From assembly GCF_026745355.1 (NCBI RefSeq), contig NC_079202.1, positions 53,238,709 through 53,302,708 of the forward strand: 64,000 nt of DNA, written 5' to 3'. Shown piece after piece: positions 25,425-37,237 of the stretch. This DNA comes from Beta vulgaris subsp. vulgaris. Taxonomy: Eukaryota; Streptophyta; Magnoliopsida; Caryophyllales; Amaranthaceae. The notes under the pieces are model-generated. The model did not search any database. It saw only the letters and a list, made by a program, of their open reading frames with translations, and had not been told where the DNA came from. A program made the position numbers and the translations under genes. The first letter of the stretch is position 1; each line of letters opens with the position of its first letter.

Positions 25425-28400
25425 TCAAGACAGGAAATCAACATCTTCGGGAGGACCCTTCCGAATCTTCTCTTGTAATTCTAAATTCTTCGGCCATACA
25501 AGCTCAGTTTCTTCACCGAACTTGGAGTAATATCTCTCTAGGACCATCTGTTCGAAGTATGCACATCAGAACATGTGATAAATGAACCATGCACTTGTTC
25601 ATTGAAGATCAAAATAAACGTGGCGAAAAAGAGAGCATTAAACATTAAACACAAAACTGAATACAACGGGTGTATTGAATATATAATACAACAGGATTTA
25701 ATCACCCAAAACTACAAAAGGTCGCCTTTATAATGTTTGACTTTTATGTGTTTGGGGCAACTAAGCTTGTTGTATGCTTGTACATAACACAAGATTTAAT
25801 GTACATTAAAACACAATAAGATGATAGTAGAATGTACCATAGCTGCATAGGCATCGATTTTTCCATCACGTCCAGACTTGTTAACACCCCTGAAGATATC
25901 CAAGTGATGTCAATCATAAGTGACAAACTGTGGATCATAAACCAATATATAACATTCAGGAACATGTACATTAATTTGTTTCAATTTCTACGTCATTAAC
26001 CTTCTTGTTGTTCCAAAGCAAAAACACTCAAAAGGTGCTAGTGTATATTGGCATTGTAGCTAAAGACTCACGTATTGATCATTCGATGAATTGCTTCAAC
26101 TGATGTGCCATATTCATCCTGCAAATATACTCTCCAGCCCCTTCAGATAAAAAAGAAGAGGAATGTAAGTTGAAGTCATTAATCAATCTGTTGGACTACA
26201 GCATAACTCTCAAGATGTCAATCATAACTCGTAAGTGTTGTTGAGGAAGCAGGATAGAGGAACGATGAACGAAGCACTAGAAGGTCAGGAATTATAGGAA
26301 CACCACATCACCCATGTCACCCTTGAACATTGTCCTTATAGGTAAGGAAAAATGAAAATGAATAATCCCAACTTTTGCTCATCTGCCAAAAATAATCCCA
26401 CCTTTTAATTATTCCATAATATTCCCACCTAGTTTCTACCCTATGTCCCTATCTGCTCATTGTGGTCACTGACGTGTTGAAAGAAATTGGTGAACGGTAG
26501 AACACCCACGACCACCACGATCCACTCAACAACACCCCACCCCACCCCCCCCACCCCCCCCCACCACCACTGCCAACAACCCCATTTTTCCCCCACAACC
26601 ACTACTGCCAACAACCTGATTTCACCCCATCACCACCACTGCCAACAACCCCATTTCACCACAACACCACCACACAACCACACTACTACCAACCACCACC
26701 AAAACTCCGCACACCTACCCCACCACCCACTTCAAAATTCCGTCAATGTGCTTGGACGGTTTTGGAAGAGCAGCAGAAAGGAGAGGAGAGAGAAAGAGGG
26801 GATTACACCTGCCACCTCCAAAAAAAGAGGGAGAGAGATAAAGGAGGGGGGATTTAGTCCAAAAATGGCGGCATAGTAGGTGGCGTGGGCGGAGTACGAG
26901 TCGGACTGGGGGGCGGAGGGGAGAGGGGAGGGGTGGTGGGGAGGGAGTAGATCGGAAATGGTGGTGAAAAGGGTATGAGTTGTTCTCTAACCTATTCAAC
27001 CGGTTACCGATCATAGGGACCAAAATGAGCAGATAGGGTAGAAAGGTGGGATTATTATGGAATAATCCGAAAGTTGAATTATTTTAGACGGATGAGCAAA
27101 AGGTGGGAGTATTCCTATCCATTTTTCATTGCATCAAACATTCGTGATAGCACTATTTCATCCATGTTATCGCGCCAATAGAAAGTTTGTAGCTAAGCAC
27201 TTGAAAGAGCATGACATTGTTGAGAAACCAACACCACATAAGAACTTGTTCTACATTGAGGCGCATTTGAAGATGCACAATTCCTAACCAGAGGCAACTT
27301 TACACAACATCAATAACTTATGTTTCATTGACATAGGATGTAGAATAAAATTGAAAGGCTAACCCTCTTCCTGGTACCTTAATCGTCACAGATTACACAA
27401 ATATTCTGCTCCTTCAATCTCTAAGTAAAAGAAAAGGAAACTGGTAGAGTCATATTCACAAACAAAATAATCTTCAGCACTCTAAAACCTTCCCTTCCCT
27501 GAAGACTTCTCTACAAGTATATAATGTCATCACATGCACACGCACACGCACACGCACACACTACCAAACTAACCTTGAACCATAGCAAACCCATTTAAAC
27601 ATTCTAAAAAATGTGTTATCCTAAGATATATTTCAACTTTATTTGTATCATGTCATTTGTCACGGAAATAATTTCTTTTGACGATTCATGTTAGCCGACT
27701 CCAAATTAGATTGGGAATAAGATTATAAGACTCTTTTTGTTTATGTTAAAAAAGTTGATATTGAACCAAAAATAGATAAAAGAATACCTTTCAGCAGCCC
27801 TAACAGCCAGCCTTCCTGCAACACTACGAACTTTATTAGATTGAGGGGTCTCATTTCCATCACTTGATTTTGGCAATCCTATTATAAATTCATCTACCTC
27901 CTACAATATTTCATATTCAAAATCAAATAGTAGTAATAAAATTTAACAATATAATAAACCCTTCAATTCCTAAAAAAAAAAAAGTTAACCTCTTTTTCTG
28001 CAATATCAATAAGACGAAGCTCAAGCTTATCCCCTCTCAAATTCAGCACCTAGAAATTTAAAATCAAGACAAACCCATTAATGTACAAATATAATTAAAT
28101 AAAACCCATTAATGTACAAATATAATTACAGAAAACCCATTAATGTACAAATATAATTAAAGAAAACCCATAAATTAAAACTGAATTTAACATAAAAAAA
28201 AAAAAAAGGGTTTTACAGTTAAAGGACGAAAGGAGAAGCCTTTGCTGAGGGCAAGACCAGTATGAGACAATCCCCAATCTACCCCTAAACTGAAGCCTCC
28301 CCTCCAAAGTGGGTCTTCTTTTCTACGAAGGGCATTTGTGGGAATTTCATTTTTTAAGGGCACTGAACTTCTTATTGTTTTTGCTCCATTCACAGAGCTA

Positions 28401-28549
28401 AGATAATTACTGGGTATTTGCAGTGAAGAGATTGAAAATTTGGCAAATTTATTTTGATGGGTAAAGAGAGTTTGTGGTAATGAGGAGAAATGGTGTTGGA
28501 ATTGAGAGTAAGGTTGAAGTTTGTATGGTGATGATTGGAGTAATACCAT
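25425..28549 (-). CDS. YqgF/RuvX-type RNase H-fold protein, probably organellar, 6 exons
   Basis: Exons (minus): 28217-28549, 27990-28049, 27788-27900, 26072-26140, 25838-25889, 25425-25547. All are GT-AG and phase-consistent, giving 249 residues. Residues 1 to about 80 are Ser/Gln-rich and basic, like a plastid or mitochondrial transit peptide. GGFSLGVDWGLSHTGLALSK (about 84-103) is the first YqgF strand-and-loop with catalytic Asp near 91. VDEFIIGLP is the second core strand. SGRDGKIDAYAAM carries the C-terminal Asp. Bacterial YqgF/RuvX proteins process pre-16S rRNA 3' ends or act on Holliday junctions; the plant role is inferred by homology. Intron 3 is 1.6 kb and contains foldback element C. 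The gene is tail-to-tail with the MEE44-like gene. Confidence 0.85.
26347..27127. mobile_element. Foldback element C (AATAATCCC family) in YqgF intron 3
   Basis: The ends GAAAAATGAAAATGAATAAT and, reverse-complemented, GAAAAATGGATAGGAATACT begin inverted arms of over 100 bp that share CCACCTTTTGCTCAT-like and CTACCCTATnTGCTCATT-like blocks. The plus strand is C-rich (CCACCACCACTGCCAACAAC units) up to about 26,745 and G-rich to about 26,960. No clear target duplication was found. It is the same family as B and D by its AATAATCCCACCTTT motifs. Confidence 0.8.
27533..27562. repeat. CA/CG-type dinucleotide microsatellite
   Basis: Alternating CACG and CACA units in the YqgF intron 3 region. Confidence 0.8.
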
Positions 28550-28639
28550 TTGAACTGCCGTAGAAATACAAATAGAAACAGTTATGAAATTTTGGACTTG
28601 GGAGAAAGAAACCGAGTGTCTGTGTATCCTTTATTATGT

Positions 28640-29105
28640 AATTTCATTATTTCAATTTTTTGCCGGGATATATCGAGGTAATAGGATATTTTGTGGAATG
28701 TATCTTACTATTTTTTTTTTACGATATATTAACTTAAATTTAAATTTGAATAAAAGGTATCAAAAATACTATTTTTGGCGAGAAAGTCAAGTTTTCGGCC
28801 TTTGACTTGCTTAATTACTCTTTATATACTGTATAGTGTGTGATATTCCATTGCTTTTATTACCTTCATTCCCCTCCAACTTCCTCGCTGTTACTTTCTG
28901 GCTCACTCGTGAGTTCCCACCAAGTCAAAGGCTGAAAATTTGATTTTCTTGCCGGAAATAGTATTTTTGGTATCTTTTAACAAAACTTAAATTTAGGTTC
29001 GTATATCTCCGCAAAAAATTTTTAGTGAGATATATCCCACAAAATGCCCTATTACCCTGATAAGTGATATATCCTTGTAAAAAAACTCTTATTTCACGGT
29101 GAAGT
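28640..29105. repeat. Long inverted repeat upstream of the YqgF gene
   Basis: The arm at about 28654-28809 pairs with about 28922-29090. Shared blocks include GCCTTTGACTT next to the loop, ACCAAAAATACTATTT-like and GGATATATC-like segments. The arms are roughly three-quarters identical by eye and the loop is about 112 bp. It begins about 90 bp upstream of the YqgF ATG, so it may overlap its promoter. Probably a MITE; the ends are not resolved. Confidence 0.7.
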
Positions 29106-29859
29106 TCGTGAAAAATTATGATACGTATTACTTTTAATATGACAAAATTACAAGATAATCGGTGCATATATTATTTTCCTGAATATATTAATAGAAATAG
29201 ATATAGAAAAAACTTATAAACCTTAATTACAGGAGCATTATCATGCCACCTAAAGTAGTAAACAAAACAAATGTTGAACGGATACATTAGTAGTTGGGTC
29301 CTAATGATACCTCGAGTTATGTAATAATGGACAATGAAGTGTTGTCTAAGGTTGATATCTTATCATAGGTAGAAGTTATAGTTTAATAGTTGAATGATAA
29401 CTTGTAAAGTGAAGAGATAATAGTTTGGTTTTTGAGAATATTGTATTATTGTATGGTCAAATTTCAAAAATAGTAAATTCTAACTAGTTTTGGGGTTGAA
29501 TTACTATCATTCTCCTAAATATATCAATGAACAAGAAATTTCAAATAAGCATAATTTTTTGTATAAATACTACCTTTAGATGAAAAGTGATCATTGATGA
29601 CTATTAATTAACAATTTATTAATTAAGGGCACATAGTGATGGTTATACCTTTATGGACTGTTTTGTTAATTGTCATAAATAGTAGTAATAGTAATACAAT
29701 TATAATATAGTTGTTTCATTTCTTTCATCCAATGTCAAAATTATAAAAAATAAAAATAGAAATCATCCTAAAATAATCCAAACTCCGATTATTGAGGACA
29801 AGATTAATTCACCATTAAGATAAGTCAATGACCAATATGTAATCAAAAGTATAACTTTT
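29106..29859. other. AT-rich intergenic, no gene seen
   Basis: No recognisable coding frame. AT-rich with several TAATTAA palindromes. Confidence 0.5.
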
Positions 29860-30412
29860 TTTTTGACAGGAAAAAAAATAATTTCATTCATAAGGGATAG
29901 CCAAACGGCACTTACAATCAATTCCTGAAAAATCGAAAATTCCAACATAGGTATATAACACCTTAGAACTAGATACATCGCAGATTTGATAAAAAATAGC
30001 CTTAATAAAAAACTTCATCTGAAGCTAATGGATAGTCGTTTGGGTGAAAATACTTCCGTGGTATTCTAGATCCTTACAGAGAATAATGATTGTTTGATCT
30101 TCCTTCTTCATTAGACGAACAAAAAAAAAGAAATGGAACATCCTAAAATAAATACCATCTTAATGATGGGATATACTTATTGGAAGCAATTAAAAAAGTT
30201 TTTGGGGCTTACCACCGATACGAACACCAGTGGAAGCCCCTACAAAGATTCACAATTGAGACCAAGAAGAAAAGTGATGAAAAAACAAAAAGAAAGAACT
30301 TCAAAAAAAGAAGAAAACCTAGCGACGGGGGTAGGAAAAAACCCTCCCAAGGAGAAACCCTTGAGAGAAAAAATCCTCTCAAGGAGAAACCCTAGAGGGA
30401 ACTTACTATAAT
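29860..30412 (-). mobile_element. Possible non-LTR retroelement remnant
   Basis: On the minus strand, 30410-30300 reads CTAGGGTTTCTCCTTGAGAG followed by repeated CTC/TTT-rich phrases, like plant L1-type 5' leaders. At the other end, 29860-29900 reads ATGAATGAAATTATTTTTTT-like sequence, resembling a poly(A)-tailed 3' end. No reverse transcriptase was found between them. The plus-strand frames at 30133-30411 are Lys-rich low-complexity artefacts. Confidence 0.3.
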
Positions 30413-30999
30413 CAAATGTATAACTTATACGTTAAGTCTAATGGTGATTCTCAGGCGACCATGTAAAATCTAACCAAGATAATCTAATGATTCACAATGA
30501 TTTTAAACTCACTTCGCTAGACTCCCTTCGTCATATTTAAATATGCGCCAAAGTCGAAACTAAAATCTCAACCTGTGGTCTTTTTCAAGAGAACAACTTC
30601 AAAAAACAGAGTTACTAATTACTACATATGCAAAGACCAAAAATTAGCCTAAAGGCATGCAGTCTAAATTCTTGAAATGTACGAAGACTATCTAACATAA
30701 TTTCTTGCAAAAGAAGTTGGTCCTGGGAGTACAACCAGCTCCTACTAAATTAAGTTCAACCATTCAACATCATCCAACTCTTATTTGGTATACCTGAAAA
30801 AACAAGTAATCTAGTTAATGTGTCAGTTTGCAATAACCTAAGGACGTCGATTATTATCCGTCATCGGATTTTCCCAACATCACGTAGGAGCAGATGACTT
30901 AATGCCAGCGCTGCATCATCAACTTGTATGCCTCTCTACATGGTCTTTCATCTTAGATGGACTACTTATGATCTCCAGAAACAGAAGCTTCTTTGTCGT
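30413..30999. other. 3' flank of the zinc-finger gene
   Basis: Intergenic sequence and the presumed 3' UTR of the minus-strand zinc-finger gene, whose stop codon lies at 31000-31002. No other gene seen. Confidence 0.4.
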
Positions 31000-33900
31000 T
31001 CACTGTTGATTTTCGTTTTCAGGTGGGACATCAGCAGGTTTTTCGTTTGCAGCAGGTTTATCATTTGCAGCAGGCTTGTCGTTTGCAGCAGTGGTGTCGT
31101 TTGCTCCTCCAACAGCTTCAGGTTCAGAATTGCTTGTCACATTTTGCTGTTCATCTTTACTTTCTACAGCAGCGTTATGGCTCTCATCTCCGACAGATAT
31201 ATGTGCTCCTTGACTCACAGAACTCAGGTTATGTATCCCGAATCCTGCTGCTGGGACAGGTAATGATCCGGGTGCTTGGAATTGAGCAAGCAAATATGGA
31301 ATCAACTGGGTTATAAGAGTCTGAGCATCATGGATACCATGTTGATGGAGAAGCTGAGCCAAAGCAGCCTGGGCAGCTTGAGGATCTTGCAGGTTTTGTT
31401 GACTGAGCATCATTGATGCAAGGGCTTGAGCATCGGGGGGATGCCCCAGTTGATTGGCCTGTGGAATGATCGTCGTCGGTGGAAGATTAGAGATAGTAGG
31501 ATATAAAGCTTGAATTCCATCTCCAAATGCCTCTTTGTGGCCTTCGAAACGCTTCACGTTTGAGAGGTGCTTTTTACCTGCTATATGGCTTTCGAAAACG
31601 ACTTGAGACTCACATTTAACATTGCACAGTTCGCATATTAAAGGAACCACCTGTTTAGGTTTTGGAGGCTCCATGAGTCTTCTTGACCCGTCAAAGGCTC
31701 TCATCCACTTCCCGCCACGGCCCCCTCCTCTTATTTTCCGCTTAAAACCACCCCTACCACCAAAATGGTCCTTTCTAACTGACTCCTGAGATGGTAGTGC
31801 CACTGAAGCTTCGGGTTTATTAGCTGTCTCCTTTTCTACTGTGGCTTCAACTTTACTCTCCAGAGCTGCAGGGTCAAGGGTAACATTGTTGTTTGTGTTG
31901 GATCCTTCAGCAATTTGGGGAGGAAAAGTTTCAGAATTAGGCTGAGACCCAGACATTGCTGGATTCTGTATTGCAAATTGTCTGCTCAAATTCTGCAACT
32001 CCCCATGAACCTTCACGTTCCGCAGATGTCGCTTTCCATTCTTATGCTGCTCAAGGACTTCAAGAGTTGTACAATCAACTCTGCAAAGTTCACACCATGC
32101 CATACGAGGTGGTGGCTTGCTTGGTGCTGCTTGGCCCTCCACGGAAGACGATTGCACACCACCAGAGACAGAAGCAGCGGCAGATGATCTTGTACTCTGA
32201 GACTTACCACGGCCACCCCCTCTCCCTCTACCATGACGACCAAAAGTGCCACGTCCCCTCACAGACCGACCAGCTTGGTTGCCTCCAGCCTGTTATGCAG
32301 AATGATCAGGTTGCACGACAGTGATCAGTAAGGGAAAGATCATACATAATGAGCTTTGATAAATGGATCAGTACATTAATAAATCATTTTCCATGCTTTT
32401 CAAATAGTATCAACATCTAAAACTAACATGTTAGCTTATCAAGCAAATAAATCTACATCGGACCAGCAGAGATCCTGTGCATAACAGATCCACTGCTAAA
32501 GCAAGAGGCAGAACAACAAACATTTAGCTAGGAATATCTAGATCTAGTAAAGACAATGACAAGCCAAATTAACTAATGACTTTAAAGAAACATTTATTTT
32601 GACAAACCATCCATAAAGACAAACTTTGTTCTGCCTCAGCAGAGTCACAATGGATGATTGCTAGTGCAGGTTTTGTTACTATCCTGAACAGTAAATAATA
32701 TCAGAAGCTACTTTAGACATGAAAAAAAAGAACAAAAAGAAAGTCACAGTTCAAAAGTTCCAAAAACTTCAAGTGATATAGAAGAATTTATTACCTTCAA
32801 ACCATCAACAGTTTCTTGAGAACTAAAGTCAATTTTCAACTTAATGTATGAGTGAGAAAGATAATACAACCAGCACCAGAGACAAGTCAACTTCAGGTTT
32901 GAGCAACCAATCTTCCCACAAGAAACTGACTCCTAGCAAATCCAATCGGCTGATGACTACAGTAATCTGGACTGAGATTATTTAAGCCAGATGGGGTCAG
33001 CTCCAGGTCAAACAACAGAAAAAATCAAAAGAATTTGTTTTGTATCAGGCAGGGATCCAAGTGCATATTTGACAAGTGAAGATTCTGCACCCAGAGCCAA
33101 ACCCAATATGGACGTATGTTCAAGACCTGTCTGGACAAAAGGCAGACCTCCTAAAACCAGTTCTTTGGGGGTGAGCAATGCCCATCATCCAGGTGGTCAT
33201 TAAGGTTGACCACTCCTACACTAACAATGGAAGGTTAGATGCAGAAGCACTCATGTAGAAGAGAATGTGATATGTGAAACACCAGCTAGGTTGAGGGTTA
33301 AAAAAAACCACAAAGATGCCTGGTCTTTGGAAGTTGAACAGCTGGAGTTGCTTTCCCAAGAAAATGTACAACAATAAATTGAACTCCAGATAGTTGCACT
33401 CCCAAACGACAGATCAAGCAGCTTACTCAGTTAACAACTACATTCAACCATATAGATGTTTTCACATAGCATAAGTCTCCTCTAAAGAGAGAAAGTAGGA
33501 TATCCTTAACTTCAAGATTGATTGATACCTTCAAAATTGTACGATTTATACTGAAGGTGTATGTTTTTATACTGAAGCAGGTATCAACATTATGGTATCA
33601 AGAACCGCAAAACCTTCACAAACTATAAAACTATACCGTCTTCAATGGCAACTGCATGTAGAACGGAAAGACCAAGTCTTTTGCATTACCTCGAATCTTT
33701 TTCCACCTGTCTACAAAAATCAGACAGCTCCAGCAAATCACTCCACTAGCAATTCTGTGAAGACTCAACTTAATAAGCCCAGCATGCGATCATGCTCACC
33801 TAAGTTGACAAGGAGAGAACGAACCAAAAAAAATTCCTCCAGATAAACCTCCCCCCAGAATCTATATTTTGTTGTAGAAAAGTACATAATAATGAAAAAA

Positions 33901-36900
33901 GAAAATTGTTACAAGAGATACTTCTTTGTCTTTCACTGTAAGGCACACTCTTGAACTGTATCTTTCGGGCCATACAGTGAAGTAGCAGAAAAAGTAGGAG
34001 AAGGTTCTTCAATTTTGACAAATGTAAGCTACATTTGAAAGGTACGGATAAGCTCTGGAAGACTAAAAGAGGAGAAAGCATAATGGCCCAAAAAAACTCT
34101 ATAGTGACCAAGGACTATTTGGTCTACTACAGTGTTACCTAGTTCGCGAAGCCCCCACAAACTGCGACCAATATAAGGCGAATTTGTACACGCAAGTGGT
34201 ATAATGTGGGGCGGATTTAACAAAAGTAGGTAGTGAAATAGTGAATTGTGTTCCCAATACCTATTCTCATACCGCGAATTAGATAACACTGGTCCAAGCA
34301 TTCATGAAGCGTCTTCTGTCTCGCATTGACATCTATAATGGTATCAAGCAGTCCAGTGGTCCTTCAGAGTTTTATGAGCCACTTTCCCAAAATTTACTTC
34401 TTCATATTCCCGAGTCAAATGAAAGATAAAATAAAATTCGTTATTAGTGAGCCCTACTTACTAATGTATTGATGTCAAAACATTTCCAATCCTGCATTAG
34501 CCTGTGAGGCTGTGACTAAGAATTCTGCAAGGAAAGAAGCAGCATATAAGTAAGTACAGGAACCAAAATCTGGATAACTCCATCCCTTTCCTACCATGCT
34601 TGCAACTTCTAATTATTCTGCTGGCCTGTACAGAGAATTTGCCAGCTATTCATGATAACCAATCCACTTGCATTGGCCACCAAAAGAACATAGAAGAAGC
34701 AAGTTCCTGGAAAGCAAAATAGCACTATAGAGTTGCTTGACACCAGCTTGTAATGGCTGTAAAATGAAACTTTTAGAGATATGTACAAGCCAAATCCAAG
34801 CAACTCATCCCTCAGCACACACTTAATGCTTTTGGTTCATACGGCTTCAATCATGAAGGAAGCCAATTGGGCATAGAAAACAACTCTGTGGAGGAGTTGG
34901 GGAATAGCTTAAATCATGAAGGAAGCCAATTGGGCATAGAAAACAACTCTGTGGAGGAGTGGGGGAATAGCTTAAATCTTAATATATATAAGTTCTATGA
35001 CCACAACAAATTTCAGAATAACTAGCTGATCACCATGCAACCTCATTTAGTTAGCTTCAGCAATGTCCAATTTACTATGATCAAACTTGTTTATACTGCT
35101 TCCCTCTGCTCAGCCATCTATAACACATGCAATCATCACTTCTATTATTCGTTCAGTTCTTACAACCTCAAGCTAACCATGTCTAACAGAAACTGTATCC
35201 CAAGGCAAAAAAGGAATACTTGTAAGCTATTTATTGATATGTATCCCAAGACAAAAATTGGAGCACAAGTTTGCCAGGTAAGTTGTTCTATTTATGTCAT
35301 AGCTTAAAATGATTGAAAGACAATGACATCAATAATCTCTCTCCACAGAACTTTTAAGTATTCTTTTCGACCATAACTCAAATTTCACTCTATCTAGAAA
35401 ACAGTCATCTATTTTGAGATTGAGAGAGTAACAGTCTTTCTAGCTCAGGTTACTTAAGAAACAGATAGATATCCAATTAGAGCTAGCAAAAGATTACGTC
35501 AAGAAAATTTATCCGACCTCAAAAGAATAGAGATTGAGCGTACTTTTATGACCTGGATTTTGAGGGCAAAATGCTAAATTATCTGGATGTATACACCGAA
35601 AAATTAGCATGTCAAAATCAATCAAGTTTGGGCTTAAAAGCTGAGTCACAAGGCCTTGATTAGTTTTCTAAAAGTCAAAATGAGAAGGTAGGGAGTATCC
35701 TCAGATAGAATATAGACATTGTACGCTCATCTGGAGTAAATTCAGGCTTCTTTATGCATTTTTTTTACCCATGTTACCTCATCAGTGAAATGCATTACAA
35801 TAATCACATCAAAATATCCTACAGATTCTTTTGTAGGTATAATATCCTGCACAATAATCTACACTCTATACGAAACATAAGCCACTAAACTTAGCTTCCT
35901 TTCCATAATTCCCTCCTAAAGTCTCTTTTAGATGTATCAAACTTTAATAAATGACTACATTGAAAATATGCGTAAGGATCTCATTAGTGTTAGACATTGA
36001 TTAACAAATGCTTGCAATGAAAAATTATATTTTGTTCAAATTACTGGCATATTTTTAAAATAATTTAGTTAAAGTCAACTCAAAAGAAGGTATTACTTAT
36101 AAATCAACAAGGTATAATAGCACCAAGCTAATTGGTAAACCCTTAGGCCGAAGACAATACACAAATAGCACTATTTTAGAATGCTCCCAAAAAGTAGGCA
36201 CAATTTAGATGTCCTCAATCAACAACCCCTTACGTCTCTACGAGAAAGCACCTATAATTACTTCCTCTAAAAATGTGACCTTAATCATGTTTCTCTAACT
36301 CTAGCTCAATATGCCTTTTACATAGTTTCGACTTTGGCACTATGCTAGCAAGAGTTACTTCCCTACATTCTCATAAGGGAAGAAAGCTTCTTGATTCTAA
36401 ATTTATAATCCTATGTCATCTGTGAATGAAGGAAAGCTCGCGGAAAGTTGCTGGCTGTAAATTAGGAGCTCGCTTTAGGCAGCATTATAACCATTCTATA
36501 TCTTCCAGGCATTACCCTAATCCAATTAACAAGAGTATACCATTCTTTAACTTCTAATTTTCCTCTTCCAAACCTGCATTTTCAATTAGCTCCTCTCATC
36601 CACAATTCCACCCCAAGAACCCCCCCATTCCTTCACAAAAAACATCTCAAGGAGGCAAATGCACTCATTTCAACAAACCAAAATAAATCAATACATACAA
36701 AAAATCAAAATTCCCACAAGAAACTAACAACAAATAGATACAAAACACAATCATAAAACCCGAACACGAACACAAACACAAACACCAAAAACAAAGACAC
36801 AATCCAAATTCCGAATGCGAAACGAAAATTCGACAAAGAAACCATACCGAATAAAACCCTTGATGAGGAGGTTGAGACGCCATAACCCCATGTGGGTAAT

Positions 36901-37237
36901 ACAAATTCTGGGGATTCTGAAGATGGGTTTGTTGAGAATCAACAGAAATCGGAACCCCAGGTGGGTGAATTGAATTAGGATCATTTTGAACCTGGGTTTG
37001 ATAAGAAGATGCATAATCTTGATAATAATAAGATGAATAATCTTGTTGTTGTTGTTGAGGTTGATTATAATGAGCAGAAGTATGTGGATAACCATAATAA
37101 GCTTGAGTAGATTGATCATATGCTTGAATCTGGGTAGGATCATATGATGATTGAGATGTTAAGGTATCATTTTGAGTTTGATATTGATAATGGTATGCTT
37201 GTTGTTGTTGTTGTTGTTGTTGATGTTGAGATTCCAT
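31000..37237 (-). CDS. Q-rich RGG-box protein with two U1-type zinc fingers
   Basis: Exons (minus): 36848-37237 (130 codons) and 31000-32289 (429 codons plus stop). Both junctions are phase 0 and give 559 residues across a 4.56-kb intron; an undetected small exon in that intron cannot be excluded. The N-terminus is Gln/Tyr-rich, with a run of eight Gln near residues 7-14. An RG-rich patch follows (about 140-160). Finger 1 has Cys 196/199 and His 212/218; finger 2 has Cys 349/352 and His 365/371. Both have the C-x2-C-x12-H-x5-H spacing of U1/matrin-type fingers that bind RNA or dsRNA. A second RGG-rich patch lies between them. The C-terminal tail holds a tandem AANDKPA repeat. By composition it is likely a nuclear RNA-binding protein; the specific function is unknown. 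Confidence 0.8.
31020..31110 (-). repeat. In-frame 21-bp tandem repeat encoding AANDKPA units
   Basis: Three successive units of about 21 bp, read on the minus strand, encode A-A-N-D/E-K-P-A near the protein C-terminus. Confidence 0.75.
34850..34975 (+). repeat. 63-bp tandem duplication in the zinc-finger gene intron
   Basis: TCATGAAGGAAGCCAATTGG occurs at 34851 and 34914. The two 63-bp copies differ at one obvious position (GAGTTGGG versus GAGTGGGG). Intronic. Confidence 0.9.
37150..37225 (-). repeat. CAA/CAG tract encoding poly-Gln
   Basis: Codes for the N-terminal Gln run of the zinc-finger protein. A second shorter tract at about 37045-37062 encodes another five-Gln run. Confidence 0.85.

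Noticed and set aside
26487..27023. Pro/His/Thr-rich ORFs
   Set aside because: Inside element C, from CCACCACCACTGCCAACAAC-type repeats.
30133..30411. Lys-rich ORFs on the plus strand
   Set aside because: A-rich repeated AAGGAGAAACCC-type phrases, better explained as the complement of a retroelement leader.
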